64,000 bases of DNA from Dirofilaria immitis. Lineage: Eukaryota > Nematoda > Chromadorea > Rhabditida > Onchocercidae. The stretch is taken from the NCBI GenBank assembly GCA_024305405.1, contig JAKNDB010000087.1:124001-188000 (forward strand). Reading direction: 5' to 3'. This document shows positions 1 through 14,298 of this stretch, one piece after another. A program made the position numbers and the translations under genes. How positions within the stretch are numbered: position 1 is the first letter of the stretch; each line of letters starts with the position of its first letter. The notes beneath the pieces are model-generated. The model was not told where the DNA came from. It saw only the letters and a list, made by a program, of their open reading frames with translations, and did not search any database.

Positions 1-3000
1 TAAGAGAAACATACATTCATTGTTATTTTTGATCATTTTTGTTTCTTCGGCACTCAAAAATAATTCTAAGTTCTTCAAAGTTTGTATTTTCAATCCCAAA
101 TATTCTTTATCATCAGTTCCCAGCAATGTCATATACATATTTCGCAACTCTGTCTTTGTCAGATATTCCGAGTTAGTTGCTGTGAAATTTCCTAAAAATA
201 TAAATGAAAAAAAAATTTATCAAATGTCTCGCAATTTCTGCAAAATTTTTGGTTTAAAATCTTCAATCACTTTTTTTGAGTAACATACTAACCAATAGCA
301 TTCAAAGCCTTAAGTCGGATGTCACTATCACGATATCTGCAGAATGTTGTCAGAACTTGGAAAATCATTTCTACAAAAGCACTCGATTTTGTAGATTGTT
401 TTCTTCTTCATCATGCTGCTCTACTTCTGGTAATGATGGTTGCGCCGATGCATTCACATCTAGAAATTTCTTCGCCTCTTCATCATTTTCCAGTATTGTA
501 TCCAAATCGAAATAACGTGACATCAGTCCAATAGAAAATAAGGATCTAGAATAAGTAAACAGATTCAAAATTCAGCATGAATTCATAAAAAAACCATGGC
601 TTACATTCAGAATTTATCAAACACATTCGTTCAACACTTGATTAAAGAAAAAAATGTACCACTAAATAAAACAAAAAACAATCGGGAAACTAATGATAAC
701 AGTTACTAATAAATTAGAAAGGCCACTAAACGGAAGGATTATTATCAAACATTTCACCTTAATACCATCGGTTTCTTTATTGGCAGGATGGCTTGACTTT
801 GTTTGCGCAATACGTCTTCCTTTGTTTGGTGCAAGTACTCTGCAATTCATAAAACTAATTAATGTACATCTTTTATATCAAAACTTTATATCGTAAAATA
901 TAATGTCACACACAATCATTTTTGAGTTAGAAAAGGGGTCCAAAAAGATTCTTGCAATGAATTTATTAAAGATTAACACTTACTCAAATACTTGAAAAAT
1001 GTTTCGATAACTGCCGGAGTTCTTTTTTCCATTTATTGTATATTGCGGCACTACACGCCAATGATGAAGCAATGATGCGCATACCGCCGTCTTTTACTAG
1101 TTGATATAAATTTTCATCGAGTATTTTGAGGAATGATTCTGATGGATGATCCATTAATGGAACTACTCTTTCCAGCATATTGATTACCTGCATCAAAAAC
1201 TACATTGCAGATAACGATAAGATGAACTGGTTTTTTTTTGAAATATTCGAGTTGACTAAAAAAAAACATCCATGACTCTAGAGGCTTCTTAAAAACTTCA
1301 ATCGATGAGTCGCTTTAAACAGGTATTTCGTGAAACTTGCTATAAGCTAGTTATACTTGATTCATGACTTGTTGCTCTGCTAGTCCATTCATATTCATTG
1401 ACAAATATGGTTGCAATGTTTCGGCATGTTTAATCATCAAATCTGGCTTTGCTTTGCTGAACAGTGATAAAGTGGATAGGCAAGCCAACATTCGTTCTTG
1501 ATGTTCCTTGTGAGCTGCTGCTGCATTCAGAGAAGTGCTTTCTTCGGCACTGTTCACAACTTCACTACTTCCTTAAATAATAGGAAAATAAAATATTCTA
1601 GAATCTCCGAAGTTAGTCAGATAATATTAAAAAAGGCATAGGAAACAAAATTGGAGTTTAACAAAAAAAGCAAATCTGTGCGGTAAACTGTAATTCTCTG
1701 AAATAAAACTGCACAAGGTAAAATGAATTACCTGAAGCCATTTTAGAATCCAATGTAAGAATGTTATCTACTAATGTATCCACAATCTGTCGTGAAGCAA
1801 ATAGTAGTGTTCGATCATTGCTTTTAAGTAAATTGTTTAGTAGTTGTTCGAAGAAATCCAATGTATTTTCTTTGACACATATTTGGACCATATCAGTTAA
1901 TGTCATTACCTAAAAATGATGAAAAGATATTCAAAACTCACAAATTAAAAATTAAAAAAAAGAAACAAAGAATCTCATGCGAAACTTATTAATTCGTTTT
2001 CTTCCTGAAACACCTATTTCAATATTTTATGATGAAAAAGAATAAATGCATAACTTATTGATTAGTTGAGTAGAATCATGTTCACGAGCAGGCTGAAACA
2101 GTAAAATTTGCATCGTATCGATGGTTAACTTTTTACTCCTTCTTCATCCGATATACGGCGCACGATTCGTGCTAACATTTCTGGCACTTTTTCATAATCG
2201 GGTTGTTTTTCGCAAATCTCACGCAATATTCGTATTATACGCTTTCGAACTGCTACACCGCAGTCCTAAACTGAAAAGTAAAATCAAAAACAAAAAAGCC
2301 ATCCAATTTAAGTTGGAAGTTTAGCTTTCATTAGTTGAATTTATAAATTTATTGATGGATGCATCACTCAGCAGACTAACAAACAGGAGACAAGTAAGCG
2401 TTATTTTCAACTATTATTCAAATTCGAAACTTCGATTTAATTAATAACCTTGATGCGTTCAATTAATAATGAATAATATTGCGGAACATATTCAGGCTTC
2501 GCAATCAAATACTTCCCAATAAGTTCAACAGTCGCTTCACGAACCGCTACATTTGGATCCATCATCCTTGCTTGAACTGCTTTGCGTACCTCAGGCTACA
2601 AATCTTACTTTTAAATAGACTTACACTTGGATGTTTGGATTTCAAAATACATAGAGACAGACAAAAATAAAATGAAGTGATGAAAGTTGTTAGAAGCCAT
2701 TAAAGCCGTAAAATTTTACAGATAAAATTTCGCTTTTTCTTCACTAAAATTTTCCGTTCATGAGATAAAAACTTACAATTTTTAAAACTGCATGGTCTGC
2801 TTCAATGATTAAGGTTAAGCATCGCATCGCTTTGGTCCTTAAACCTACCGCCTGTTCGGCATGTATGCCATACAAAATCTGAAACGTTTCTTTCAAATCA
2901 TATTTTTAACAGTCCATATCTAATTATAAATATGAATTTCTAAATATGAATTTTTTTCAAAAAATATTTTTGCTAACGTGATTGAGGTATGTCGAAAATG

Positions 3001-3096
3001 ATTGGCTAAATTCCCGACTTGAAGCTAAGAACCGTACAAGCCATGAAGCATCGCTGTCCATCAAAATGTTACCAGTACGACTGAAAAAAAGGTGCA

Positions 3097-3135
<39 letters not shown>

Positions 3136-6100
3136 AGCGAATCGAAGACAGATATAAAAGACAAAAAATTAATTAAGGAAGAAATTTCAAGAGTAAAAGA
3201 AATTGCACTGCTTCCAACGCTTCTTCCCGGTAAAGTTTGGATGATAGTTAAAATAAAATCGAGGATCACAATTTATCAAATAAAAAGAGGATTAGGAAAG
3301 ACTGCGGAAAGCTAACCACATAATCAGGATAAAAAAGCAATGCTATCTCAACGTTTAAAAACAAACTGTCCCAGGGAATATCCGTTGCTGTAATTTAAAG
3401 TTTTTTGCAGTTTTGAAATTACAAATAAATCAAACGGAACATATATCAGGATTTTAATCAATACGTTATTAGTATTTAATTCAAACAATTCCCATAAAAA
3501 ACATACGCAATTTGTTCAGCGCGTTTTCTCATATGCTTTTTATCAGCAGTTTTGATGAGAAATATTTTCATTGCCTGACATCGTTCCAAAACCTAAATTT
3601 ACAACATATAGCATGAAAACCATTCAGAATTCATAAACGTTCTCTTTAAAAATACTACTACCGGATTCCTTAATAATAATCATTTTCTGTCCAATATCTT
3701 GCTATAATGACAGCGTGGTGGATTACTGGCAAAACTAGAAACATATTAATATTCCAAAACTGTTTCTTATGATCTTTATGCAATCATGATGTTCTATTCA
3801 GCTTTTTTTTATCATGAGCATAATATTAATAATCGTGCCACGTTAAATTAACAGTTATCAACACAGTTACAAAACATATCCAACAAATGTATTAATATAT
3901 TTAATTATTAAAGCGGAAGCCAAAGGGATATCGAGATTAAATCAAGACTATTAAAATAGGTTCAAAATGCAAAATCCGCTAACCCTGGCAGATTTCTTTT
4001 CAAATTTCCGTTTCTCTTTATCATTGATTTCAGAACTATTCATAATCTGTTTCAGTTTCTGCTTTGCTGATTCTGCTTCTTCATACACTTCCTTGTACCA
4101 AATACCCACATAAAACATTACTGCGTACTAAAAATAAAGTTTCTTAAATAATTAAAGCCAGTATAAATGAACTATTGAAACCGAAAAATCAAATCTGGAA
4201 ACAATGAAAACTGCAATACTTTTTCCAGTAATAACTGTAAAGCAAAAATTATTTGAATAGGTAGAAAACGTCAGTGAATTTACAATGAGAGAGAAATAAT
4301 AGTGCTCTTGCATATAAAAAAAACAATCAAATACCTCGATGGAAACATCAGCATCACCTCTTCTTTCAACGAGATAATCAATTAAGGCTCGTTGAACTTT
4401 TTTCATCTTATCCGCTGATGACATCTGCAAAGAGAATAATTAAAATCAACGAATTCCGCAAAGTTTAAAATCAAGCATAAAATCGATTGCACTTTGTATA
4501 TATCTGAAATTGAAAATTGAGATACTAAGAATCAAGAAAGAGTTTGAGAGATAAAATTTATGATAAGTAAGTTCCTCAAATTTGATCTTTCCTATAGTGG
4601 GCATAAAATAAAGACAGTCAAGGGAATCCATCTCAGCATTTACATAAGAAACTTTCAGGAGCTTCAGACAAACTAAATAAATGTGCCTATTGACTAGCTA
4701 AAGCTTAGAACTATTAACTTAATAAATTGATGAATTAAACATAATGACTAGAAAATTAACACAATAAGCCAATATTGGGAAATATATTGAATCGAGCGTT
4801 CTAATAAGACTCAACATGTGGAGAGAAAAGAAAAACTAACATGACTGATATCAATAGCATCTATATCACCGGTCTGTTCCTCCTCTTCAAGCTCTTCGTA
4901 AAGAAGCGTTTTAACAACTACATCCAGCCGGACGTCATCCGAAACAGTTTGCTGCATATCTCTACGCAGCGAAGCAGTTACAGTACCCAAATAATCCAGA
5001 CTGCAAAATAAAAAGCAAGTAGAGAGAAGGAATTTAATGTGTAAAGAAAAACACGCGGGCAAAAGCAATTTTCATTTCAAAGATTTTATTCTTAAGAAAA
5101 ATTTTAAATATCATCCTGTAAATCATGAGTTTAAGATCTATTTGACTAAAAAATACTTAATTTGATATATATTTTAAATAGTGTGAAAGGTACCTGGCAA
5201 TTCTAAGTGACATATCAACATTTTTTGAACGATAAAAAGTAACGAGGACATTGCCCAATAATGTCAAAAGCATTTCAGCAGCAGGCCATTCAGGTTTGTG
5301 TAAAGCAGTAAGCAAGTCATGCAAAAATTGATCGAATAAGCGTCGATAATCTTCTTCTGACTTGGCTGTGCATCTGCAAACCAAGAAAACAGTGCCATGC
5401 ATGAAAATCGAAAAATACAAAAATTGAATGATTTTAGCTCAAAATCTTATGACTCATCTACTCAAAAATAAGAAATTAAAAATGAAAAATTAAAACTAGT
5501 CAAGTCTACTAATATTTTATTCCGCAAAACAAACCATAAGCAAAAAGTAAAAAATAATATTTCACAAACTTAGCCAGAAATCCACTGAGAAACAATGACA
5601 CCATTTTTTGACATTCAACTACAGAGTCTTTGACTATAATATCATCAACTGCTGTTTCTTCACCAACATCAAATGATTCGTCAGAGCGTCGTCGTCGTGG
5701 GACCTTCAATATTGAATCCATTGTTACGATGTTTAATTATTACGAAATCTTTTTTGTAAATAAATATCTCCATTTAAGAACCGGTTCAACGCCTAAGTAC
5801 AAAAAATTTTTAAATTGGTATGCATTTATGCATACCAATTCGAAAGAATAACTCAAATTATGTTAAATTTTAATGGATACTCGCTGAGCAAAGAATACTT
5901 TTATTGAGGCATCACAATTCTGGCAACTTACTGAGGATCTCAATTCTTTATGCTTAAATAAAACCTCCAAACTGATGGCTGCATTATATCTCCATTAGAT
6001 GTCTCACTCACAAAAAATAATAGACTAGATATGTCAACGAAATTCTTCCCTCTCTCATCGACGTCAATTAAAACATAATAAAAATAATTTTTACAGCAAA

Positions 6101-9100
6101 CAAAACAAAGAAAAAATATTGAAGAATTCATTGCTTACTTTCACAACACTCTGCACCAACTGCATAATAAGGACAGTCATATTACTGATCCATTCATCAG
6201 CAGTCATACGATAACTATTTTTGGAAGTTTTTGTAGGAGGTAAACGATGAACAGAACTGAGCAAATCCTTAAAACTTTTAAAAATTAGTTTCAGAATTCT
6301 TCTTGGATTGATAAATTGAAGAAAAACAAGGCAATAAACTATTTATATTATAACAGTCACTAACTTGGATAATACTTTTCCGAAAATCCTCATAACGCGA
6401 AAAAATGGCGGAAAGAAGTTTAATAGATTGCATTTGTAATTCACCAACATTATCAACAAAAAAGGTCCTGATGCAAGAGTACACAATTGCAAGACGGCTG
6501 TATCTGTTAAGGATTGAGTACGAACCTGAAATTTTCCAAAAAAAAAAAAGAAATTGCAACATATTAGGTTTAAATATTGTTTTTTAATGCAGTGGGAAAA
6601 CTTCACTAATTTAATACAAATCATTAAGAAATTGATGCGGTCACATGGAAAAGACGATTTGCACTTAAAAGAAAAAAAATAAAATATATTTCGCAAATTG
6701 AAGACTATTCGAACTTTTGAAACTTAATAATTTATATCTGTCAACAACATTGATTCTCTGCTTTATTTAAATGTTCCCAACTTTTAGAACTAGATTTTAT
6801 ATTCAAATCCTCCTGCTCTTATTCCAAACATATTTTGGGATATATTGGAAATTTAGAATAATCAACCGAAGTAAGATACCCATTATTTTCTAAATTTTAA
6901 TAAAAAATGTCTTACGAGTTCAGCAAAGCACCCGATAAGCTCAGTAACACGAGTATAAATGTTTTTGATGATACGGGATCGGGCATTACTGATAGATTTC
7001 TTTCGTTTTCTATCTTCTGCAAATAAAAAAGCAGAAATAAATCGAATACTCATAACTTTAAAATTTAACTTCTTATTTCTAGCTTATGTTACCATTTTTC
7101 CGTCCTTTGTTGGAAATACGACATGAACTATCAGATGTCGGATAAACAATGTTGTTAAGCAGCTGTTTGCAGAGTTGTATGGAACGATCGATTGTATCTT
7201 CAATAAACACCTGAAAAATAGAACTTTCAAAATATATTAAAACTATTCATAAAACATTATCCAAAAGACTCTGCAGTTGCTCAAACACGAACAACTATCT
7301 CTATGCCATGTATATAAAATTACACAAATAAGGTAATGAGAGTAAATTTCATATATCAAAAACGAATCAGTGAAATAATGAATCTCCAAAAATATATGTA
7401 AACATTTCTCTTACTTGTTTAGGCATTTTCGTGGATGTCATTATAAGCATTGCTGTACATGATGCATCAGCCGCACGCATTATGCGATCACCGATTGCTT
7501 CACGGTATGCTTCACTCGAATCATCATCGTCATCCTATTAAAAATAAATTAAAAAAAATAAATGTATCAAACTAATCATATACACTTCATAATATAGTAT
7601 AGACTTTTTGAAAACATTCAGATGTTCATTATCGAAGCATTCCATCTTTTTTCACCCACAAAAATGTTGACGATTATCGTCTCTTCAAATCTGATGAAAT
7701 TATTTACGGAAAATCCCAAAAATTTAAGGACAAAATGAATAAAACCTACGTCTTCAATAGATTATTATGTGAGAACTTTGTAAAAATTGTTTGAAATAAA
7801 AACTTGCCTCATTAAAAAGAGTAATGAGTGACTGTTCCCCTTCTGCGCCGATTATATCACGTATATTTTTTCCAAAATTGTTAAAAGTTTAACTAAACGC
7901 TCTGGATTCACCTGAATTATATTTTTACATAAATCTCTTTTATAAGAAAAAGTATAAATGACTGGTCACGTCGCTACTAAAGAAAATTTAGCCGAGTATT
8001 TCAATATTCACTAAAAACATTATTCCAAGAATGTCACTGCTGAAAACAGCATACTTTATTGATTTTTTCCACGATTTCAATTTTTGCGCTTCCTGCCGCA
8101 GTGCTTCGAGCTGATCTTTGTCCAAAAACTCTTGTGCTATTCCGCCATCATCATCTGCTAAAATTTGTGGCAACAGTATTCGTTTTCTTTCTTTGTTTTG
8201 TGTTTATGCCCAAGATTATTGGGTAAATTCTAATATTAGCTGTGCAAATATTGACAAATAGATGAAAAATTGATGCGCGAGTAACAACAACAGTGGAAAA
8301 TTATTCAACGTTAATGCAATTAAAATAACGAAATTTGTCTAAATCTCATATTTAAATCCCAAGATAAATTTCTTCCAAGCAATAATACGGTTTTTAAATC
8401 ATGTCTTAAAAACTTAAAAGAATGAGCTCACTAACGATTTGTACCTGGAACGAAGTCCTGTTCATCGATAGTTTCAAAAATCTGATCAATAATAGTAGTA
8501 AATTTCATATACGATTCTTTTTCTGCCATAACTACAATATTTTATTTAGGTCAGTACGCCTTGAGGATATGCAATTTATGTAAATATCGATATTTAATAA
8601 TATTTGTTTGGCTAAGTTGTATGATTTCACATGACAATAATATCTGACATATTATGCCACTATCGGAAGATTCGCCACACTTTCATTCATCGTGACTTCG
8701 TCATTTCACTTGTTTACATATGTTTTTATTTATTTATGCTTTATTGTTATCTTCCCATTTTCTCATGCATGAAAGTTACGTAGTGAAATTGGATGAAGAT
8801 ATTTAAGACAATGTACAAGTAAACCTTCATTATTCCAGTATTCAGATTCCGATTCGTTCTGCCGACGTTTATGTTTTTCACGTCGTTTACGTTGGCGTTC
8901 ACGCCATTCTAATTCTCGTTGCTGAATCACTATAATTCGAAATATTGTAAGGAAATTAAGAAAATTAAGTTCGGTCTTTCATGGAATTTGACATCTTTAA
9001 TAATAGTGAAATGGGTAAGAATAAAAACGAAAGAAATATTTCGAAAGTAATAAAAATGACATAACAATAAATTCATGAAATTAATCACAAATCTAACCTT

Positions 9101-12100
9101 CTGTTGGTGTTGGTGGTCTTTCTGGTTGTTCAAGAGTTTTTTCTCGGACTCTTTACGGCCCTTTTATGTCCTTCAAAAAATCTAGGTTTATCATCATTTT
9201 CCATCGATCCTTCATTAGAAGTTCCTGCATGATCTGGACGATGCTCAGTTTTTGTAGATCCTCCTAAAACAAGAAGAGATAGCCTGCTGAATTACAATAG
9301 ATCAGAAAACATGGTTTATTAATTTAAAAATATTACGTTCTTCTTTCTCATTAGCTTCTATTTTCTCCATTTGTGCGATAAGTTCCATCTGTACCTAAAA
9401 AAAAGAATAATTTAAGATTTAGAGCAAAAAATGAAGGCAAAAAGCAAAAACCAGGAAAAAAAATGAACACATAATTTCAAGTTATAATATAAATTTACAA
9501 ATGTATCATTTCAAAAAATTAATTCCTAAAATCAGCTATTCCTACGATTTTATGGATAATTATTTTATACATGAAACTGAAGAAAGTGAGTTTAAAAACT
9601 TCGAACTAATCTCCAAATTATTCATGTCGAAAAAAATATACTTTTTCGTTTTGCTCTTCTTCGTATGTTTTCGTACGCTGTCTTCTCCGTCGACCTTCAC
9701 AAGGATCAAAATAACCAGTTAGAGAATCGAATAATGATTCAACCTGTAACAGAGAAAACTAGAGAAGCCAGCAGTTAGAATTTTGAGATGTGCCTTAAAA
9801 GACCTTCGTACCAACATCATTGACCATAATATTCAGTAAGTAAGAAGAGGGATTATAAAGATGAATTACAATTTTCAGTGTTCATATATGCTTCCAGCAG
9901 AAAAACAAAAAAGACAGATAAGGAAATAAAATAACGGTTGCTGAACTATTTAATCCTCTGCAACGTAGATTACTACCATATTATGATCCAAGTTAAATCG
10001 CATTTTTAACTGATTTCAGGAAATGAAGATTCATGGAATTTAATTTACGAACCATATCCTTTTTCTTCGTATCTGCTGAGCTTTTGGTTGCTTTCCAAGG
10101 GAAACAATTTGTCGACGCAATTGAACTTGTTGTTCATCTTCTTGCAACGTAGTCGATTTCGGTGTATCTGAGAAAGACGGCGTATGTGTTTCGGAAATAT
10201 TTGCTGCCTCTGTTTTTAGCGATTCGATCTCTGTCGAAGTATTTGTTTCCTCATTATCTTCTTTTTCAAGCGTAATTTGTTGAAGTTCTGTCGGTTTTTC
10301 CTGAAAAAATTTGAATATTTTAGAAAAGTAACAATTTCTTAGCCATTATTATTGCAGGAAGCAAATTATTAAAAGCAATCTGAGAAATTCAAAATTTATA
10401 AATACATAATCCTTTAACAAAAAATAGTATATCACCATTACATCCGTTTCAGTTTCAATTGAAGCATCGGTTGCTACGTCTATTATTTCAGGATCTACTA
10501 CACTTTGAGGAATATCAACATCAAATATCTGCAATCTTTTGAAATTTCAATAAATAGGAGAAATGTCTTCATAAATCAATGCCATTAAACCAAAAATAAT
10601 AAACAAGACTAAACCATAATAAAGGAAACCATCTTAACTTAAATAGTCAGATTCTAAAAATCCGGAATATTCGTTACATTGATTATGTGATTACGAAACA
10701 TTTCCAAACCTGATGGTTGGCTTCATATAGTTCACGCACAAAACACGGAGCAGCATGTACATCAAAATCATTTGTTTCACCATCTTCATGTTTCAATATC
10801 CTGATATTAAATTGCATTGAATAAGTATCTGCTCAAATTACAACGAAAATTACGGATGAAACTAAGCTACTGTTTTTCGCTTAATGGTCTAAACACTAGA
10901 AAAATCTCACTGAAAATAACTAACACATCGGAAATTTCAATCTGCGAAATAGCTTCAACAGCTTGGATCAAGACTTCTTTTGTGTTGGCCCGATTCGCGG
11001 TAGGCCTATAGTTTCACACTTCAGGTTGTTCGTATAAGGCAAATAAAGAGATGGAAATGGTAAGTGATTCACCACTGTAAATAAAATCCTTTCATGAAAA
11101 TTGATGCATTTAGGCAACCCATTTTTCAGCCATAAGTAAAAAAAATTTAATTTCCATTACGTCGATTTATTTTAGCTCAAAAGAGTCAGTTGTCCCTATA
11201 AATATCCATAAAAAAATTAAAACTAGTTATATCTGACAACAATAACTAACAGAAATAAACAAATTAGCTATAGTAGTAATAGAAATGGGATTAAAGATGA
11301 CTGATTATAAGAACAGATGAGTGTCATAATATTCGATGAAGCATACTATCTCTTCTTTGATCGTCTAACTATAAATATTTAGAAACTGAAAGCAAATCAT
11401 ATAAATAGGAAATTTGTGAGAATTAGCCAGATGTGTAGAGAACTATCAGCTTTTTCCTTTATTATGCTGAATGGTAAGACCGAATAACTCAAAATTGATA
11501 GTAAATCATACATTTGGTAAGCGTATGACAACCAGCCAGCTGTATGGGGATGGGGAAACTGTCGGCTTTTTCTTTCATTATGTTGAAAGCTTCACGTGCT
11601 TCACGTTGTTTTCGATTTTGTTGCTCCTGTATTGCGCGCACTTTTTCTACTTCCTTCCGCTGTTCTTCAAGTTTTCGAGCTTCTTCCTGTAGGAAAATGT
11701 CAAAGGTGAAAGCTTTAAATTAATCAGATTTAAAAATTAATATTTCATAATAGGAAATTTAAAAATTAAAATTAGTATAGTAAGAAATCAAAAATTAGTA
11801 TAATAAGGAATTTACTTGAAACATTCCAATTTTGCTTGTCCGATTATATTTTAGTTCAAAGTAAAGTAGTAGAGGCGGAAATCATTTGACATTTTCATTT
11901 CATTCTAGTCAACAATAGTGCAGAACTGATCGTCAGAATTTTGTTTGCAAAAGTAGCTGTTCTCAAAAAACTTTTCTCACCTGTCGTTTTTGTTCTTCTA
12001 AAAGTCGCTGCTGTTCCACACGTAATCTTTCATGCGCTTCCCGTTGTTGCTTAAGTTGTTGCTCTTTCTGGTAAGCTATTCGCCGAAGCTCCTCTTGTTT

Positions 12101-14298
12101 CAATCGCGCTGCTTCTTCCTGTTGCTGACGTGCCAATGCCTCGGCTTTTGGCGTAACAACTGAAGAAATTTCACAAATTATTTATCTTTTAAATATTACT
12201 GTAATCTAAAATACGCTTTTTTCTGCGAGAATTCTGAATGCCGTTAAAAATGATAAACTAACTTCATCTTGCTGCTGCTTCAAAAGAGCTGCCTCACGTT
12301 CCTGATGCATGAGATCAAGCTGTCGTTGTTGTTGCTCTAATAAACGCTGCTGTTCCAACTGTCTTTGTTGCTAAAAACAGAAAAACTTTGAAATAAAAAC
12401 ATTGCATACTGTTGTATACCTTGAAACGTGGTATACTCTTGCTTGTAAGGAGAAAAACGAATTCATTCAATCAATTGAACTATTAATAATGCTTAATGAA
12501 TAACACTAATACAAAGTAATATTAAAAATTGTTTTTCTAATATTACTAGGTTTTTTGATAATCTAATAATAATAGAAACATAGAGGTGGAAAACGAATAA
12601 TTTAGCAACAACGTGCTGAATAATATTAATATTTAAATAACTTTACTAAACCCTGGAAAAAAATAATAATACAAGATGATTAAATATGAAATAGAAATAC
12701 AAACTTGTTGTTGATGTGCTGCCTGCTGTAATGCACGTTGATACTGTTGCTGCTGTAGCACCACCTGTTGTTGCGCAAAAGTCTACAAGTAAAAAAGATA
12801 ACAAAGATTTCATTAAAATTTTGGCATCCTACTACGTAAAATAAACATTTAACCATAAGTTCAAGAGTAAACTAAACTATTCAACAAATTAATTAGTTGC
12901 AGCAACAATAACTACTTCAATAAACAGTTAACTAAATAATTAATAATCTAACAGTCTAAAGAACTCCAATCAGAATATCCTTTCTCTCATTAAGCCAAAT
13001 TATTAACAGTAATTTTCGTAGATAAGAAATAATCAGTCTACCTGTTAACAGATGATTTAACTTGCCCTATAATCGATAAGGAATTAACGACTGATTTCAA
13101 TTTAAACTGTATATCATTAACTATACTCACGAGAACAAGAATGAATCTTCTCACTTATAAAAAACAAATGTGAAAATCTAGCAACTATGAAGTACTTAGA
13201 ACATGAAATTAAAAGATCATTTAATGATCAAATAGAATATTAAAATTATTGATCAACTGAGAACAAATAAATAATTGGGAATAAATAATAATAAATAAAA
13301 CAAATCCTTGGTCATGACTAAATTAGTTGTAGTTTCAAAGGCTTTTCTAAAAACCAGTTAAATTTATTACTTGTGATTCATGAAGGCCTAAACTACGCTG
13401 ATGATTTTGCAGAGCTTGCTGTTGTTGCTGTTGTTGTTGCATAACTTGCAATATGTGCTGTTGCTGTTGGAATGTCTGAATATCCATCGGATGCTGTTGC
13501 AACATCTGCAACAATCTCACAATTTTTCGTAATAAGTCACTTGGAATAATAATTACAGCAACAAATAATCAAGAATTAAAAAAAATCTTCAAGAAATCTG
13601 AAGAAACAAAAAAAGTTGAATTAATAGCTTTCCTTTTATTCGATTTCACATTACGTTATTTGCAAACTGCAAAATTCACATTTTCGCGACAATTAATTAA
13701 ACCTACGATTCCTCCTGTTTGTTGACTACCATAAAGCGATGGTATTTGCATATACTGTTGCTGCAGAAGCATCTGTTGATTATAAAATGTATTTTGAGGA
13801 TTTGTTGATACAGCCGGCGAACTAGCTCGTGGAGAATTCTAAAATTTTTGATGCAAAATGATTTACATTTTACTTTTACAGTGGAAAAATCATACATGAA
13901 ATATTCCATATTAGTAACACCGATTTTGCCTTCCACGTGAAAAGCTGCCCAAAGTTTCATTATCTATATTTATTGTCTACAGTGTTACTATGAAATAATC
14001 AATTTCAGGCTTATAGTGAGAACATATTTTTATTGTATAGTTTTATACCATAACGATTCCATGTATCACCTGAAAACATGACGTATCCTAGATCATCATC
14101 CATATCATCAAAATTTGCTTGTTTTACTTTTACAACAATATTTAGTACAAAGCGTCTCAATAAAAAGGAAGATCCCGGTAGTGACACGGGACATAAAATA
14201 AAATTTTTATAATGCTAGAATTTCAATTTTCAGTAGAGATAGATATTTATCAAAAAATAAATTTCAAAACATACTGGAACTGAATTGATGTTGTTCAT
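1..14298 (-). CDS. pqn-85: Cohesin loader SCC2/Nipped-B/NIPBL (pqn-85 type), 3' end off window
   Basis: NIPBL/Scc2 loads cohesin onto chromatin in the nucleus together with Scc4/MAU-2. The multi-exon gene reads right to left and is cut by the left edge in an intron. The first coding exon is 14,275-14,298 (MNNINSVP, GT donor). Next come Gln-rich exons (about 13,708-13,841, 13,380-13,510, 12,715-12,785) and a charged Gln/Glu/Arg coiled-coil stretch (12,375-11,600). The conserved hook begins at about 8,530 (KFTTIIDQIFETIDEQDF). Diagnostic blocks are LEKN at 7,870, VDNVGELQMQSIKLLSAIFSRYE at about 6,400-6,460 (seen in part), KPEWPAAEMLLTLLG at about 5,270, LDYLGTVTASLRRDM at about 4,960, and LMIKHAETLQPYLS at about 1,410. 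The last visible exon (1-190) matches the YLxxxxxxLGLKIQTLKNL region of HEAT repeats. The C-terminal several hundred residues are missing. One A is lost at 7,866-7,871, and probably another near 9,160. A (TA)n tract lies in an intron. Confidence 0.88.
3099..3131. repeat. (TA)n microsatellite in pqn-85 intron
   Basis: About 33 bp of uninterrupted TA dinucleotides inside an intron of the cohesin-loader gene. It also produces a spurious Tyr-Ile open frame on both strands. Confidence 0.95.
11595..13515 (-). other. Gln-rich, prion-like and coiled-coil part of the cohesin loader
   Basis: Exons in this stretch encode poly-Gln runs (QQQQQQQQ near 13,425) and then Gln/Glu/Arg/Leu heptad-like sequence (for example EEQKRQ, KQEELRR, QQLKQQREAHERL). 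C. elegans Scc2 was named pqn-85 for its prion-like Q/N-rich content, which supports placing these exons in the same gene. The stretch has no other conserved domain that I can see. Confidence 0.75.
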
